A stretch of DNA of 64,000 nt from Pseudomonadota bacterium (lineage in GTDB: Bacteria; Desulfobacterota; Desulfarculia; Desulfarculales; Desulfarculaceae), in assembly GCA_018819925.1 (NCBI GenBank), contig JAHJPG010000110.1, forward strand, positions 1-64,000, given 5' to 3'. The first letter of the stretch is position 1; each line of letters opens with the position of its first letter. The position numbers and the translations under genes are program-made. The notes under the pieces are model-generated. The model saw nothing but the letters and a program-made list of their open reading frames with translations. It made no database searches and had not been told where the DNA came from. Below, in pieces: positions 45,075 through 53,882 of the stretch.

Positions 45075-46109
45075 CTATTTTTCAATGAATATGTCCGGCC
45101 AACGGTCGTTGGCCTGGTTCTGGGTCAGGCGCAGGGCCTTTTCCCAGGGCTGCCCCAGTTGCCACAGGAATATCTCGTAGTCGGCGATGTCGTGCTCGTG
45201 GCCCTTGGCCGCCGCTCCCCACACCATCCACTTGCCGTCCGGCGACAGGCGGGGGAAGTATTCGTGGCTGAAATCGCCGGGCAGGTCCATGAGCACCAGG
45301 GGCTTCACCGGGTGCAGCGCCGAGTGCAAAATGCGGTTGCCCCCGTTGCCGCCGTTTTCCACCCACAGCACCCTGCGGCCGTCCGGGTACCAGGTGAGCT
45401 CGCAGCCCCCGGCGATGCGCTCCATCTTCTTGGTGGCCAGGTCCAAAACCATGGTGCCCGAGAGCTTGCCCCGGGCGGTGAAAGCCAGCAGGCCGCAGTT
45501 GATCGGGTTAAGCTCCGGGGTGTAGGGCCTCCCCTGCACCGGGGGTTGGGCGGCGTCGTAGAGCATGACCTCCCCGCCGGTGGCCAGGTCCTTGAGCATC
45601 ACCCGGCTGCCGCGCAAAAAGCTGATCTTGCCCGCTCCCACCCATTGGGGGTAGTTGGCGTCTTTGGCCGCCAACTGCTCCTGGCCGGTTTCCAGGTCCA
45701 GGATGTAGGTGTCCCAGGGGTCCAGGTCGCGTTCGCTGACCCACAGGCGCTGGCTGCGGGCGAAGACGATGCGCTTGCCGTCCGGCGAAAAGCGGCTGTA
45801 AAACTCCACCCGGTCGTTGTGGGTGAGGCGGAAGAACTCCATGTCCGGCAGGGTGAGCATGTAAAGCTCGTGGTTGCCGCTGCGGCTGGAGGACCACACC
45901 ACCTTGGCCTTGAGACCCCGGGTGCCCTGGCGGACCGCCGCTTTTTGCTCGGGGCTCAGGCCGCCCACCACCTTGCCCAGCACCAAGTCCCCGAAGTGGG
46001 AATAGAGATAGCGAGGACCGAAATGCACCAGGGTGACCACCAGCATCAGGGCCAGCACCCCCATGATGATCCAGTGCTTCATCGGCTGCTTTTTAAGCTT
46101 GCTCTTCAC
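45075..46109 (-). CDS. TolB/PD40-type beta-propeller protein, membrane-anchored
   Basis: 'YSRFSPDGKRIVFARSQRLWVSERD', 'YFPRLSPDGKWMVWGAA' PD40 repeats; N-terminal TM. Confidence 0.75.
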   Translation of the reverse strand: MKSKLKKQPMKHWIIMGVLALMLVVTLVHFGPRYLYSHFGDLVLGKVVGGLSPEQKAAVRQGTRGLKAKVVWSSSRSGNHELYMLTLPDMEFFRLTHNDRVEFYSRFSPDGKRIVFARSQRLWVSERDLDPWDTYILDLETGQEQLAAKDANYPQWVGAGKISFLRGSRVMLKDLATGGEVMLYDAAQPPVQGRPYTPELNPINCGLLAFTARGKLSGTMVLDLATKKMERIAGGCELTWYPDGRRVLWVENGGNGGNRILHSALHPVKPLVLMDLPGDFSHEYFPRLSPDGKWMVWGAAAKGHEHDIADYEIFLWQLGQPWEKALRLTQNQANDRWPDIFIEK

Positions 46110-47169
46110 GGTCGCTCTCTCGCGGCTTTATCAGGCTAAGGGCCACCAGGGCCACCCCTCCCAGGGTGTAGTCGATCACTTGAGTAAGCAGGTGCAGGCC
46201 AAAGGGTATCAGGGCGGCCTGGGTGGCCGCCAGCCCGGCACCCCGCAGGGTGGCCATCATCACCCCCTCGTAGGCCCCGAACCCGGCCAGGCCGCTGATG
46301 GGCAGGCTGGCCGTGGCCTCGGCGGCCACCAGGGCGAAGAGCACCAGGGGGAATGTGAGCTGGGCCGCCTGGTCCGGCCACTGGGCGGCCAGCCCGGCAA
46401 CCAGCAGATACAGGGCCAAATATTTGAGGGCCCGGATGGCCACCGACACCAACAGCACCCGGCCGTAGACACCCTGGCCCTTGACCCGGTTCACGTCCCC
46501 GGCCATGGCCGCCAGCTCCTCGGCCAGGCGGCGGCCCCAATGCCCGGCCTTGCCCGTCAGGCGCAGGGCCAGCCAAGCGACCAGCCGGGCGATGAGGGCC
46601 AGCACCTTTTCCAGCAGATACAGGGCCAACCCGGCTATGACCGCCAGCGCCCCCAACAGGGCCCAAAGCAAGGGCGCCTGGTCCCCGGCGGCCATACTGT
46701 GCAGCACGATGGCCAAGAAGAACAGGGGCAGCATGCCGATGAGGTCGAAAATGAAAGAAAAGGCGAAGGAGCTGAAGCAGGCGGGCAGGCCAACGGCCAG
46801 CTTGCGGTTTAGAAAAACGATGTAGGCCAGGCTTCCCGAACGGGCGGGCAGCAGGTCCACGAAAAGGTTGCTCACGAAGGTGACCGCCACCAGGCCCATG
46901 AAAGGCGGGGGCTTGTCCAGGCTGGAGGCCGCCAAGAGCAGGCGGTAGCGCAGGGCCTTGAGCAGCATGGAGCCCAAGAACAGCGCCAGGAATCCCGCCA
47001 GCCAGCCCCAGTGCAGACCCCGGTAGAGGTTCAGCCAGTCTTCCAGAGTGGTGGTGCGAAACAAATACCAGAACAGGGCCCCGGTAAAGCAGGCGGCCAC
47101 CAGCAACGAAACACCGGCCCTCCATCTTTTGTAGAAGGGCCGGTTTTTTCCGTTGCCAAGGCTTGGCAT
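46093..47169 (-). CDS. UPF0104 / LPG-synthase-TM flippase-like protein
   Basis: 'VTFVSNLFVDLLPARSGSLAYIVFLNRKLAVGLPACFSSFAFSFIFDLIGMLPLF'. Confidence 0.82.
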   Translation of the reverse strand: MPSLGNGKNRPFYKRWRAGVSLLVAACFTGALFWYLFRTTTLEDWLNLYRGLHWGWLAGFLALFLGSMLLKALRYRLLLAASSLDKPPPFMGLVAVTFVSNLFVDLLPARSGSLAYIVFLNRKLAVGLPACFSSFAFSFIFDLIGMLPLFFLAIVLHSMAAGDQAPLLWALLGALAVIAGLALYLLEKVLALIARLVAWLALRLTGKAGHWGRRLAEELAAMAGDVNRVKGQGVYGRVLLVSVAIRALKYLALYLLVAGLAAQWPDQAAQLTFPLVLFALVAAEATASLPISGLAGFGAYEGVMMATLRGAGLAATQAALIPFGLHLLTQVIDYTLGGVALVALSLIKPRESDREEQA

Positions 47170-47184
47170 ATCTTTAACCGAAAA

Positions 47185-48171
47185 CTATCCCTTTTTGGTG
47201 CCAGCGATGGTGAAGCAGTTGAAGCGCAGTCCGAAAGGCACCCAGATCAACTGGGACAGCACGCAGGAGGCCAGGCTGGGCCGGGGAAAGGGAGGCACGC
47301 TGCCCTCCTTGGGCCCCAGGGAGCCGGCCAGCTTGACCATGCCGTCGGCCACCGCCCTCATCACCGGGAAGCCGTCGAAGGTGGAGCGGAAGCGGGAGTA
47401 TTCCGGCTGCTGGAAGGCGTAGAAATAATCGGTGATGCGCAGGGGGGCGAAGGCTCCCTTGTACTCCAGGCCGGTCTCGTCGAACCAGCGCAGCACCTCC
47501 TGGGCCGAGTGCAGGCTCTCGTGGGGGAACCCGAAGATGTCGTAGGCGATCTGCTTGGTGTTCAGGCCGTGGTAGCGCTTGTCCAGCTTGCGCAGGGTGC
47601 CGCCGAACAGGCGCTCGCCCCACTCCACCCGCTTGTCGATGTCCGCCCCGCCCAACCAGCGGCAGATGGTCTGCTTGGTCCTCAGGGTCCGGCGGGAGAA
47701 GGAGTTGTACAGGCTCACCACCACCACCCCGCCGGGCTTGGTGGCCCGCACCAAATGCTTGAAGCCGCGCAGGGGATCGCCGGTGTGGTGCAACACCCCC
47801 ACCGAGTAGGAGTAGTCGAAGTAGTTGTCGGGCAAGGAGCAGTTGAGGATGTCCATCTCACGGAAATCGGCGTTATGGTAGCCGCCCTCGGCTTTGCGCT
47901 GGTTGGCAATGGCCAAGGACCCCTTGGACAGGTCGATGCCCTGGACCTCGGCCGCGCCCTGTTTGGCGTACCACATGGCGTATTCGCCGGTGCCGCAGCC
48001 CATGTCCAGGACCTTCTTGCCCTGATAGTCGGACGGCGTCACTCCCAGGCACTTGAGCCGCCAGCCCATCTCTTCGTCGGTCTCGCGGTTAAGGGGCCAA
48101 GGATGCTCCGAGTACATGCCCACCACGGTCTCTTGGATCTTCTTGATCTCCGGTGACAGATCGCCTTGCAC
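47185..48171 (-). CDS. Class I SAM-dependent methyltransferase
   Basis: 'KKVLDMGCGTGEYAMWYAKQGAAEVQGIDLS', 'YSYSVGVLHHTGDPLRGFKHLVRATKPGGVVVVSLY'. Confidence 0.85.
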   Translation of the reverse strand: MQGDLSPEIKKIQETVVGMYSEHPWPLNRETDEEMGWRLKCLGVTPSDYQGKKVLDMGCGTGEYAMWYAKQGAAEVQGIDLSKGSLAIANQRKAEGGYHNADFREMDILNCSLPDNYFDYSYSVGVLHHTGDPLRGFKHLVRATKPGGVVVVSLYNSFSRRTLRTKQTICRWLGGADIDKRVEWGERLFGGTLRKLDKRYHGLNTKQIAYDIFGFPHESLHSAQEVLRWFDETGLEYKGAFAPLRITDYFYAFQQPEYSRFRSTFDGFPVMRAVADGMVKLAGSLGPKEGSVPPFPRPSLASCVLSQLIWVPFGLRFNCFTIAGTKKG

Positions 48172-48212
48172 TTGCTCTAATCTCCTTTGAGGCCCTTGGG
48201 GCGCGGTACGCT

Positions 48213-48974
48213 TCAGTCTTGTTCCCCGCGGGTTTTTATCACCTTTGCCGGCGCCCCGGCCACCACCGCGTTGTGCGGCACATCCTTGGTCACGACGGCC
48301 CCGGCCGCGGCTATGCCGCCGGCCGCCATGCTAACGCCCCCCAGGACGCACACCTTGGCGCCCAGCCAAACGCCCTGGCCGATGACCACGCCGCCGTCTT
48401 GGGCTATGCCCTGCTGTCCGATGGGTATGTCCAAACGGTCGGTATTGTAGTTGCCACCCCCGACTATATAGCATTGCGGCCCGATGACCACATCCGCCTC
48501 CACCTTCACCGGATTGCCGGCGGCGGAGTGGATTATGGTCTTGGCCCCGATGCCCACCCGCTCGCCTATCTCGATGCTGCCCATCTTGGCCGAGAGCATC
48601 ACGTCGTTGGCCAGGTTCACGTCGTCGCCCAGCACCAACGCCTTTTCGGTGTCCGGGTTGCGCCCGTCCAGGATGCAGCCCTCGCTGACCACCACCCGCT
48701 CACCCAGGCGTATGCGCCCGGGGTGACGCAGCACCACCCCGGTGGCGAACATCACCCCCTGGCCGCAGGAGGCGAACAGGCGGGGCCACATGAGCTTGCG
48801 CAAAAACAGCCCCAGAGCCCCGGGGCAATTGGTCAAAAACATGCACAGCTCGAAGTAGACCAGGCGGCCCCAGGAGCGCGAGCCCACGATGAGGTCCTGA
48901 TAGCCCTTGAGGGCACCGCCCCCTCCGGTGGCCATCTGGTGGGTCTTATATGGTTCCTGCTTGGAATCGGCCAT
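48213..48974 (-). CDS. Hexapeptide-repeat acyltransferase (LbH family)
   Basis: 'GIGAKTIIHSAAGNPVKVEADVVIGPQCYIVGGG', 'VVIGQGVWLGAKVCVLGGVSMAAGGIAAAGAVVTKDVPHNAVVAGAPAKVIK'. Confidence 0.88.
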   Translation of the reverse strand: MADSKQEPYKTHQMATGGGGALKGYQDLIVGSRSWGRLVYFELCMFLTNCPGALGLFLRKLMWPRLFASCGQGVMFATGVVLRHPGRIRLGERVVVSEGCILDGRNPDTEKALVLGDDVNLANDVMLSAKMGSIEIGERVGIGAKTIIHSAAGNPVKVEADVVIGPQCYIVGGGNYNTDRLDIPIGQQGIAQDGGVVIGQGVWLGAKVCVLGGVSMAAGGIAAAGAVVTKDVPHNAVVAGAPAKVIKTRGEQD

Positions 48975-49051
48975 GGATTTACCTTGCCTGACAGGCGGTT
49001 AGCTTAGGGAGAAAATATCACGCCCCGCCGGGGCTGTCCACTTGAGGCTGT

Positions 49052-50917
49052 CTAGTTTTCGAAGAAGCGGCGATGCCACAGGGCGGCGTTCATCAGGGCC
49101 CACAGCACGTGGTTGTGGTTGTGGGTTCCGGCCAGGTGTTCGGCCATGAGCCGGTTCACCGTGGCCGGTTGCAGATATTCGGTGACCAGGGGGCTGGTGG
49201 TCAAGAGCTCGCGCATCACCGGTTGCAGTTGGTCGCGCAGCAGATTCTTGACCGGCAGGGAGTAGCCCTGCTTGCCCCGGAAGGCCACCCGGTCGGGCAC
49301 CAGGCCCCGAATGGCCTGACGCAGGATGTACTTGGTGGTGAAGCCCTTGAGCTTGAACCAGGAAGGCAGGCTGGCCGTAAATTCCACCACTTCGTGGTCC
49401 AGGAAAGGCACCCGCACCTCCAGGGAGGTGGACATGGACATCTTGTCCACCTTCATGAGCACGCTGTCGGCCATGGCCAGCTTTAGGTCCAGATAGACCT
49501 CCCGGTCCAGGCGGTCGCTGGAGTTGCAGTGGGCCAGCACCGAGCGGATGGGCGCGAAGGGGTCGTTAAGGTTGAGCTGGGCCGCGGCCTCGGCGTTGAA
49601 AAGCTCGCCGGCCAGGGCCGGGGGCAGGAAATACTGCCAGCGCAAGTGCTCGCCTTCCCGGGGCAGCACGCAGCCCTCCAGAAAGCGCTTGGCCACGTTG
49701 ATGGCCCCTTTCTTCTGGGGCTGGTCTGGCAGCAGCGAGGCCAGGCGGTGCAGCAGGGGGGCGCAGCCGGGCAGGCGATTCAGGTACCCCGCCGCCTTGG
49801 AGGCCTTGAAGCGGTCGTAGCCCGCGAAGATCTCGTCGCCGCCCTCGCCGGAGAGCACCACGGTCACCGTCTCCTTGGCCTTGCGGCAGATGAGCATCAG
49901 GGGGATGGCCGAGAGGTCGGTCATGGGCTCGTCCAGGTGGTAGACCGCGCTCTGTAAATCCTCCATGGTCAGGCCCTCGATCATCAGCACCGTCTGATCG
50001 GTGCCGTAATACTGGGCCATGTCGTTGGCGTACTCCAGCTCGCTGAAAGTTGGGTCGGGATAGGCGATTGAAAAGCTGCGGATGTGCTCCACCCCCAGCT
50101 GGCGCATCAGGGCCACCACGGTGGTGGAGTCCAGCCCGCCGGAGAGGAACACCCCCAGGGGCACGTCGCTCATCAGGCGGCGCTTGACCGCCAGCCTGAG
50201 CAGGGAGCGCAGCTCCTCCACCGCCTCCTCGGGCCGGGAAAAGCGCGGAGCGAACTTCACGTCCCAATACTGGGTTTCGGTGAAGTTGCCGCTGTCCATG
50301 TCGAAGATGGCGTAGTGGCCTTGGCGTAGCTTGTTCACCCCGGCGAAAAGGGTGCGCGGGGCGGGCACGTATTCGTAGCCCAGATATTGGTGCAAACCGG
50401 GCAGGTCCACCCGGCGCTCCAGGCCGTCCCAGGCCAGCAGGCCCTTGATCTCGTTGCTGAAGATGAGCTTGTTGCCCGCGTGGTGGTAGTAGAGGGGCTT
50501 GATGCCCAGGCGGTCGCGGCCCAGCATGACGCGCCGCCGTTTGCTGTCTAGCACCGCGAAGCAGAACATGCCCATGATGCGTTCGATGACCCCGGGCCCC
50601 CACTGCTCGTAGCCGTGCAGCACCACCTCGGAATCGCTGTCGGAGCGGAACACGTGGCCAGCGTCGATCAACTCCTTGCGCAGATCCAGATAGTTGTATA
50701 TCTCGCCGTTGACCACGATGCGCACGTCGCCATGCTCGTTGACCATGGGCTGGCGGCCTCGCTCAGACAGGTCGATGATGGACAGGCGGGTGTGCCCCAG
50801 GCTGGCCCCGCCGCCCACGTAATCGCCGTGGGCGTCCGGCCCCCGGTGCGCCAGGCGCTCGTTCATGGCCTGGATCAGGCCTTGGTCTTCCCAGCTGAAT
50901 CCGTTGATGCCGCACAT
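49052..50917 (-). CDS. asnB: Asparagine synthase (glutamine-hydrolyzing)
   Basis: 'MCGINGF' N-terminal nucleophile, 'LAHRGPDAHGDYVGGGASLGHTRLSIIDLS', 'VPLGVFLSGGLDSTTVVALM'. Confidence 0.93.
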   Translation of the reverse strand: MCGINGFSWEDQGLIQAMNERLAHRGPDAHGDYVGGGASLGHTRLSIIDLSERGRQPMVNEHGDVRIVVNGEIYNYLDLRKELIDAGHVFRSDSDSEVVLHGYEQWGPGVIERIMGMFCFAVLDSKRRRVMLGRDRLGIKPLYYHHAGNKLIFSNEIKGLLAWDGLERRVDLPGLHQYLGYEYVPAPRTLFAGVNKLRQGHYAIFDMDSGNFTETQYWDVKFAPRFSRPEEAVEELRSLLRLAVKRRLMSDVPLGVFLSGGLDSTTVVALMRQLGVEHIRSFSIAYPDPTFSELEYANDMAQYYGTDQTVLMIEGLTMEDLQSAVYHLDEPMTDLSAIPLMLICRKAKETVTVVLSGEGGDEIFAGYDRFKASKAAGYLNRLPGCAPLLHRLASLLPDQPQKKGAINVAKRFLEGCVLPREGEHLRWQYFLPPALAGELFNAEAAAQLNLNDPFAPIRSVLAHCNSSDRLDREVYLDLKLAMADSVLMKVDKMSMSTSLEVRVPFLDHEVVEFTASLPSWFKLKGFTTKYILRQAIRGLVPDRVAFRGKQGYSLPVKNLLRDQLQPVMRELLTTSPLVTEYLQPATVNRLMAEHLAGTHNHNHVLWALMNAALWHRRFFEN

Positions 50918-50968
50918 ATTCGCCCTCGCTGTCCGGCCCGGGGGTCGCCCCAGGCGCGGGAGTTGGCC

Positions 50969-51226
50969 AGCCCGGATATTTCATGAAGGTTGAGCGGTAA
51001 CTAACAATAAATCAGTTTTTATGCTGTCTTTATGAAAAAAGCGCCCGCCCTATCAAGATGCAGTTTTACCCGAACCCGGCACAGCCAGGCAGCGGCAGAC
51101 AAGGCGACCGGCAAGCGAGGGCCGCAGGCGTAGCCTATGCTACGTCGAGGCCCGAGCACAGCCGGCAACGCGGTATGCCGGTGACTGGCGCAGCCGGACG
51201 CACTGCCTTCATGTAATATCCGGGCT
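50969..51226 (+). repeat. Full-length MITE-like intergenic element, copy C (258 bp)
   Basis: TIRs AGCCCGGATATTTCATGAAGG (50969) / CCTTCATGTAATATCCGGGCT (ends 51226); internal 'TTATGAAAAAAGCG' and central hairpin CGTAGC-CTAT-GCTACG at 51129-51144. Confidence 0.87.
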
Positions 51227-51329
51227 AAGCCTAATGAAACCTGACGGTTTGTGCAACAGCCCTCGCGTTGACGCCCGGGGGGGCTGGTGTTAACTTGGCT
51301 CCAGGCACTTCACCGGGAGGCGAGGCCCC

Positions 51330-52322
51330 TTGAACAAATCCGGCAAAACCTGGCTGCGCATGGGCATTAGCCTGGGGCTATTGCTTCTCCTGCTGTTTTT
51401 CTTCGTGGACCTGAAACAGGCCTGGCGGGCGATCGCGGGGGCCCGTTGGGAATTTCTTCTGCTGCTGTTGGCCGCCTTCACCCTGGACCGGGGGCTGATG
51501 AGCTACAAGTGGCGGCTGCTGCTGGTAAGCCAGGGGTACGCCGCCGGCCACGGCGAGGCGCTCAAGGCTTACTACCTGGCCGCCTTCGCCGGCTCCTTTT
51601 TACCCAGCACCTTGGGGGCCGACGCGGTGCGGGTGAGCCTGTTCTCCCGGCCCGGCCGCCCCAGCCAGGCGGTGGCGGCCAGCATATTCCTGGAGCGGGC
51701 CCTGGGCTTCGTGGCCGCCGCCCTGGCCGCGGTGATCGGCCTGGTTCTGTTGGCCGGCATCACCACCGGGCTGCCCGCCACGTTTTTCTATTGGTCCTTC
51801 GGCCTGCTGGGGGCCGCCTGCCTGGCGGTGGCGCTCTCCTTCAGCGCCTGGGCCGGGCGCTTGCACGCCCACGCCGACCGCCGCTGGCGGGAGAAGAGCC
51901 GCCTTTTGGCCTGGCTGCTGGACTTCGTGGCCGCCTACCACCAGTACCGCAGCCGGCGGGGGGTGTTGCTGTGGTTTTTGCTCCTGTCTTTCATCGAGCA
52001 GGGCGCCCCGGTGATTTTCAACTGGCTGGCCGCCCAGGCCCTTCATCTGGACCTGACCCTGTTGCAGTCGGCGGCGGTGACCCCGGTGGTGTTTTTCCTG
52101 GCCCGCCTGCCGGTGTCCTTTTCCAGCTTCGGGGTGCTGGAGGGGCTGTACGTGGCCTTCTTCAGCCTGGTGGGCATAGGCTCCACCCCGGCCTTCTTGA
52201 TCGGCTTCCTGATCAACCTGGGCTCCATGGCCAGCGCCCTGCCGGCGGTGCCCATGTACCTGCGCGGGGGCATGGGCCGGGCCAAGCCGGAGCCGGACCC
52301 GCCGCTTGACCCCGCCCCCTGA
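51330..52322 (+). CDS. UPF0104 / LPG-synthase-TM flippase-like protein
   Basis: 'YYLAAFAGSFLPSTLGADAVRVSLFSRPGRPSQAVAASIFLERALGF', 'LPVSFSSFGVLEGLYVAFF'. Confidence 0.84.
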   Translation: MNKSGKTWLRMGISLGLLLLLLFFFVDLKQAWRAIAGARWEFLLLLLAAFTLDRGLMSYKWRLLLVSQGYAAGHGEALKAYYLAAFAGSFLPSTLGADAVRVSLFSRPGRPSQAVAASIFLERALGFVAAALAAVIGLVLLAGITTGLPATFFYWSFGLLGAACLAVALSFSAWAGRLHAHADRRWREKSRLLAWLLDFVAAYHQYRSRRGVLLWFLLLSFIEQGAPVIFNWLAAQALHLDLTLLQSAAVTPVVFFLARLPVSFSSFGVLEGLYVAFFSLVGIGSTPAFLIGFLINLGSMASALPAVPMYLRGGMGRAKPEPDPPLDPAP

Positions 52323-52445
52323 ATCCAGGAAATCACCGCACCCGGCACAATCGTCTTTCCCCGGCCTCGAGGCCTGCTTACACCTTGCTTTTGGGCTGCT
52401 ATACTTCGCCAAATCCGTACGCCTCAACTTGTGAAAGGACCTGAG

Positions 52446-53192
52446 ATGAAAACGGTGAAAGCGCTCTTGGCGGCCCTGTTGATCTTTGGCCTGGCCTGCC
52501 CGGCCCTGGCCGGCTGGCTCATAAAGGAAAAATCCGACGGCGAGGTCAACAACCTGTATTTCCAAAACAACCAGATGCGTGACGAGTCCCCGGAAGCGGT
52601 TTCCCTCATGGACCTGGCCCAGGGCCGGCTAACCATCATCAACCCTGCCGAAAAGACCTATTGGTCCGGCCCCTATTCCGAGGTGGCCAAGATTCGCGAC
52701 CAAGCCATGAACCAGATGCAGGAACAGCTCAAACAATTGCCTCCGGAGCAGCGGGCCGCGGCCATGCAGGCCATGCAGGCGGCCATGGGCAAGGGCGACA
52801 AGCCCCGGCCCAAGGTGGAGGTGAAAAAGACAGGCCAGAGCGAGGTGATCGCCGGTTTCAAGGCTTTCAAATACGAGATATGGTCCGACGGTCAGCTCCG
52901 GGAGGAGCTGTGGATATCCCCGGACATCGCCCTGTCCAAGGAGTTGGACACCAAGAAGATGAAGAAAATGATGGCCGCTTTCGCCCAGACCGGGGGAGAC
53001 GACGCCTATGAGATGGACCCCGCGGTGCAGGCCCTGTGGACCAAGGGATATCCGGTGAAGGTGGTCAGCAAACTTCAGGGCGAAACCATGGTGCGCCAGG
53101 TCATTCAGGCCCAGCGCAAGAATCTGCCCTCTTCCCTGTTCGTCGTGCCCAAGGGCTACCGCCAAGTGGAGCTGATGGAGATGTTCAAGTAG
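52446..53192 (+). CDS. DUF4412-like secreted protein
   Basis: Signal peptide 'MKTVKALLAALLIFGLACPALAGWLIKEKSDG'; 'VIAGFKAFKYEIWSDGQLREELWIS', 'GYPVKVVSKLQGETMVRQVIQAQRKNLPSSLFVVPKGYRQVEL'. Confidence 0.65.
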   Translation: MKTVKALLAALLIFGLACPALAGWLIKEKSDGEVNNLYFQNNQMRDESPEAVSLMDLAQGRLTIINPAEKTYWSGPYSEVAKIRDQAMNQMQEQLKQLPPEQRAAAMQAMQAAMGKGDKPRPKVEVKKTGQSEVIAGFKAFKYEIWSDGQLREELWISPDIALSKELDTKKMKKMMAAFAQTGGDDAYEMDPAVQALWTKGYPVKVVSKLQGETMVRQVIQAQRKNLPSSLFVVPKGYRQVELMEMFK

Positions 53193-53372
53193 CATACCGC
53201 GCTCCCGTGCCGCCGGGAGTGCGGGGCGCCTCTCGCCCCGCGCTCCGCAATATCTCCTTGAGAAGCACGCGGCAATCGTGTTACAGGAAATGTTAGCGAT
53301 AAACGAGCCCTTATCCACGGCAACCCGAACCGGGCCGGCCAGGCCCCGCCTTCCCACCCGCTGAAACTCGCC

Positions 53373-53882
53373 ATGGAGCCTTTGGCCCCCAGGCGGATTT
53401 ATGGGAGCCCAGGTAGCTTGCAACTATCCTCCTTCCAGCCCCTGCCCCGACGGCAAGGCATCCCTCCTTGGGTTATCTGGGTGGGGGTGGTGCTTTTGGG
53501 CCTGATTCTGCTCTGGCCCACAATGCAAGGGCGCGAGCTTAGGCGCATGGCCGCCCAGCACCGCGTGGACGCCAACTGGCGGCCCGACTACCGCCTGTTG
53601 CCGCTTTTGGGCCTGGCCCACCAACAAAGCGTGGCTCAGGGGGGCAAGCTTTCCCCAGGGCAGCGCGACGGCCTGTGGGCCGAGTTGGAGGCCTACAAGG
53701 GAAGCTACCCGGTGTTTTTCTGGCTGGAGCTGGCCTGGCTGGAGGCCCGGGCCGGAGACGATGGGCGGGCCCGCCGGGCCCTTAAACGGGCCGAGGCCGA
53801 CAACCCCCGCCTTTACCTCGCCATGACCAAGACTCGCCTGTGGGACCCATGGCGAGAGCGCTTCGGGCTGCCCCCGCGATGA
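53373..53882 (+). CDS. Hypothetical protein with one TM and TPR-like C-terminus
   Basis: 169-aa ORF directly upstream of and translationally overlapping the next gene (ATGA at 53879-53882). Confidence 0.55.
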   Translation: MEPLAPRRIYGSPGSLQLSSFQPLPRRQGIPPWVIWVGVVLLGLILLWPTMQGRELRRMAAQHRVDANWRPDYRLLPLLGLAHQQSVAQGGKLSPGQRDGLWAELEAYKGSYPVFFWLELAWLEARAGDDGRARRALKRAEADNPRLYLAMTKTRLWDPWRERFGLPPR

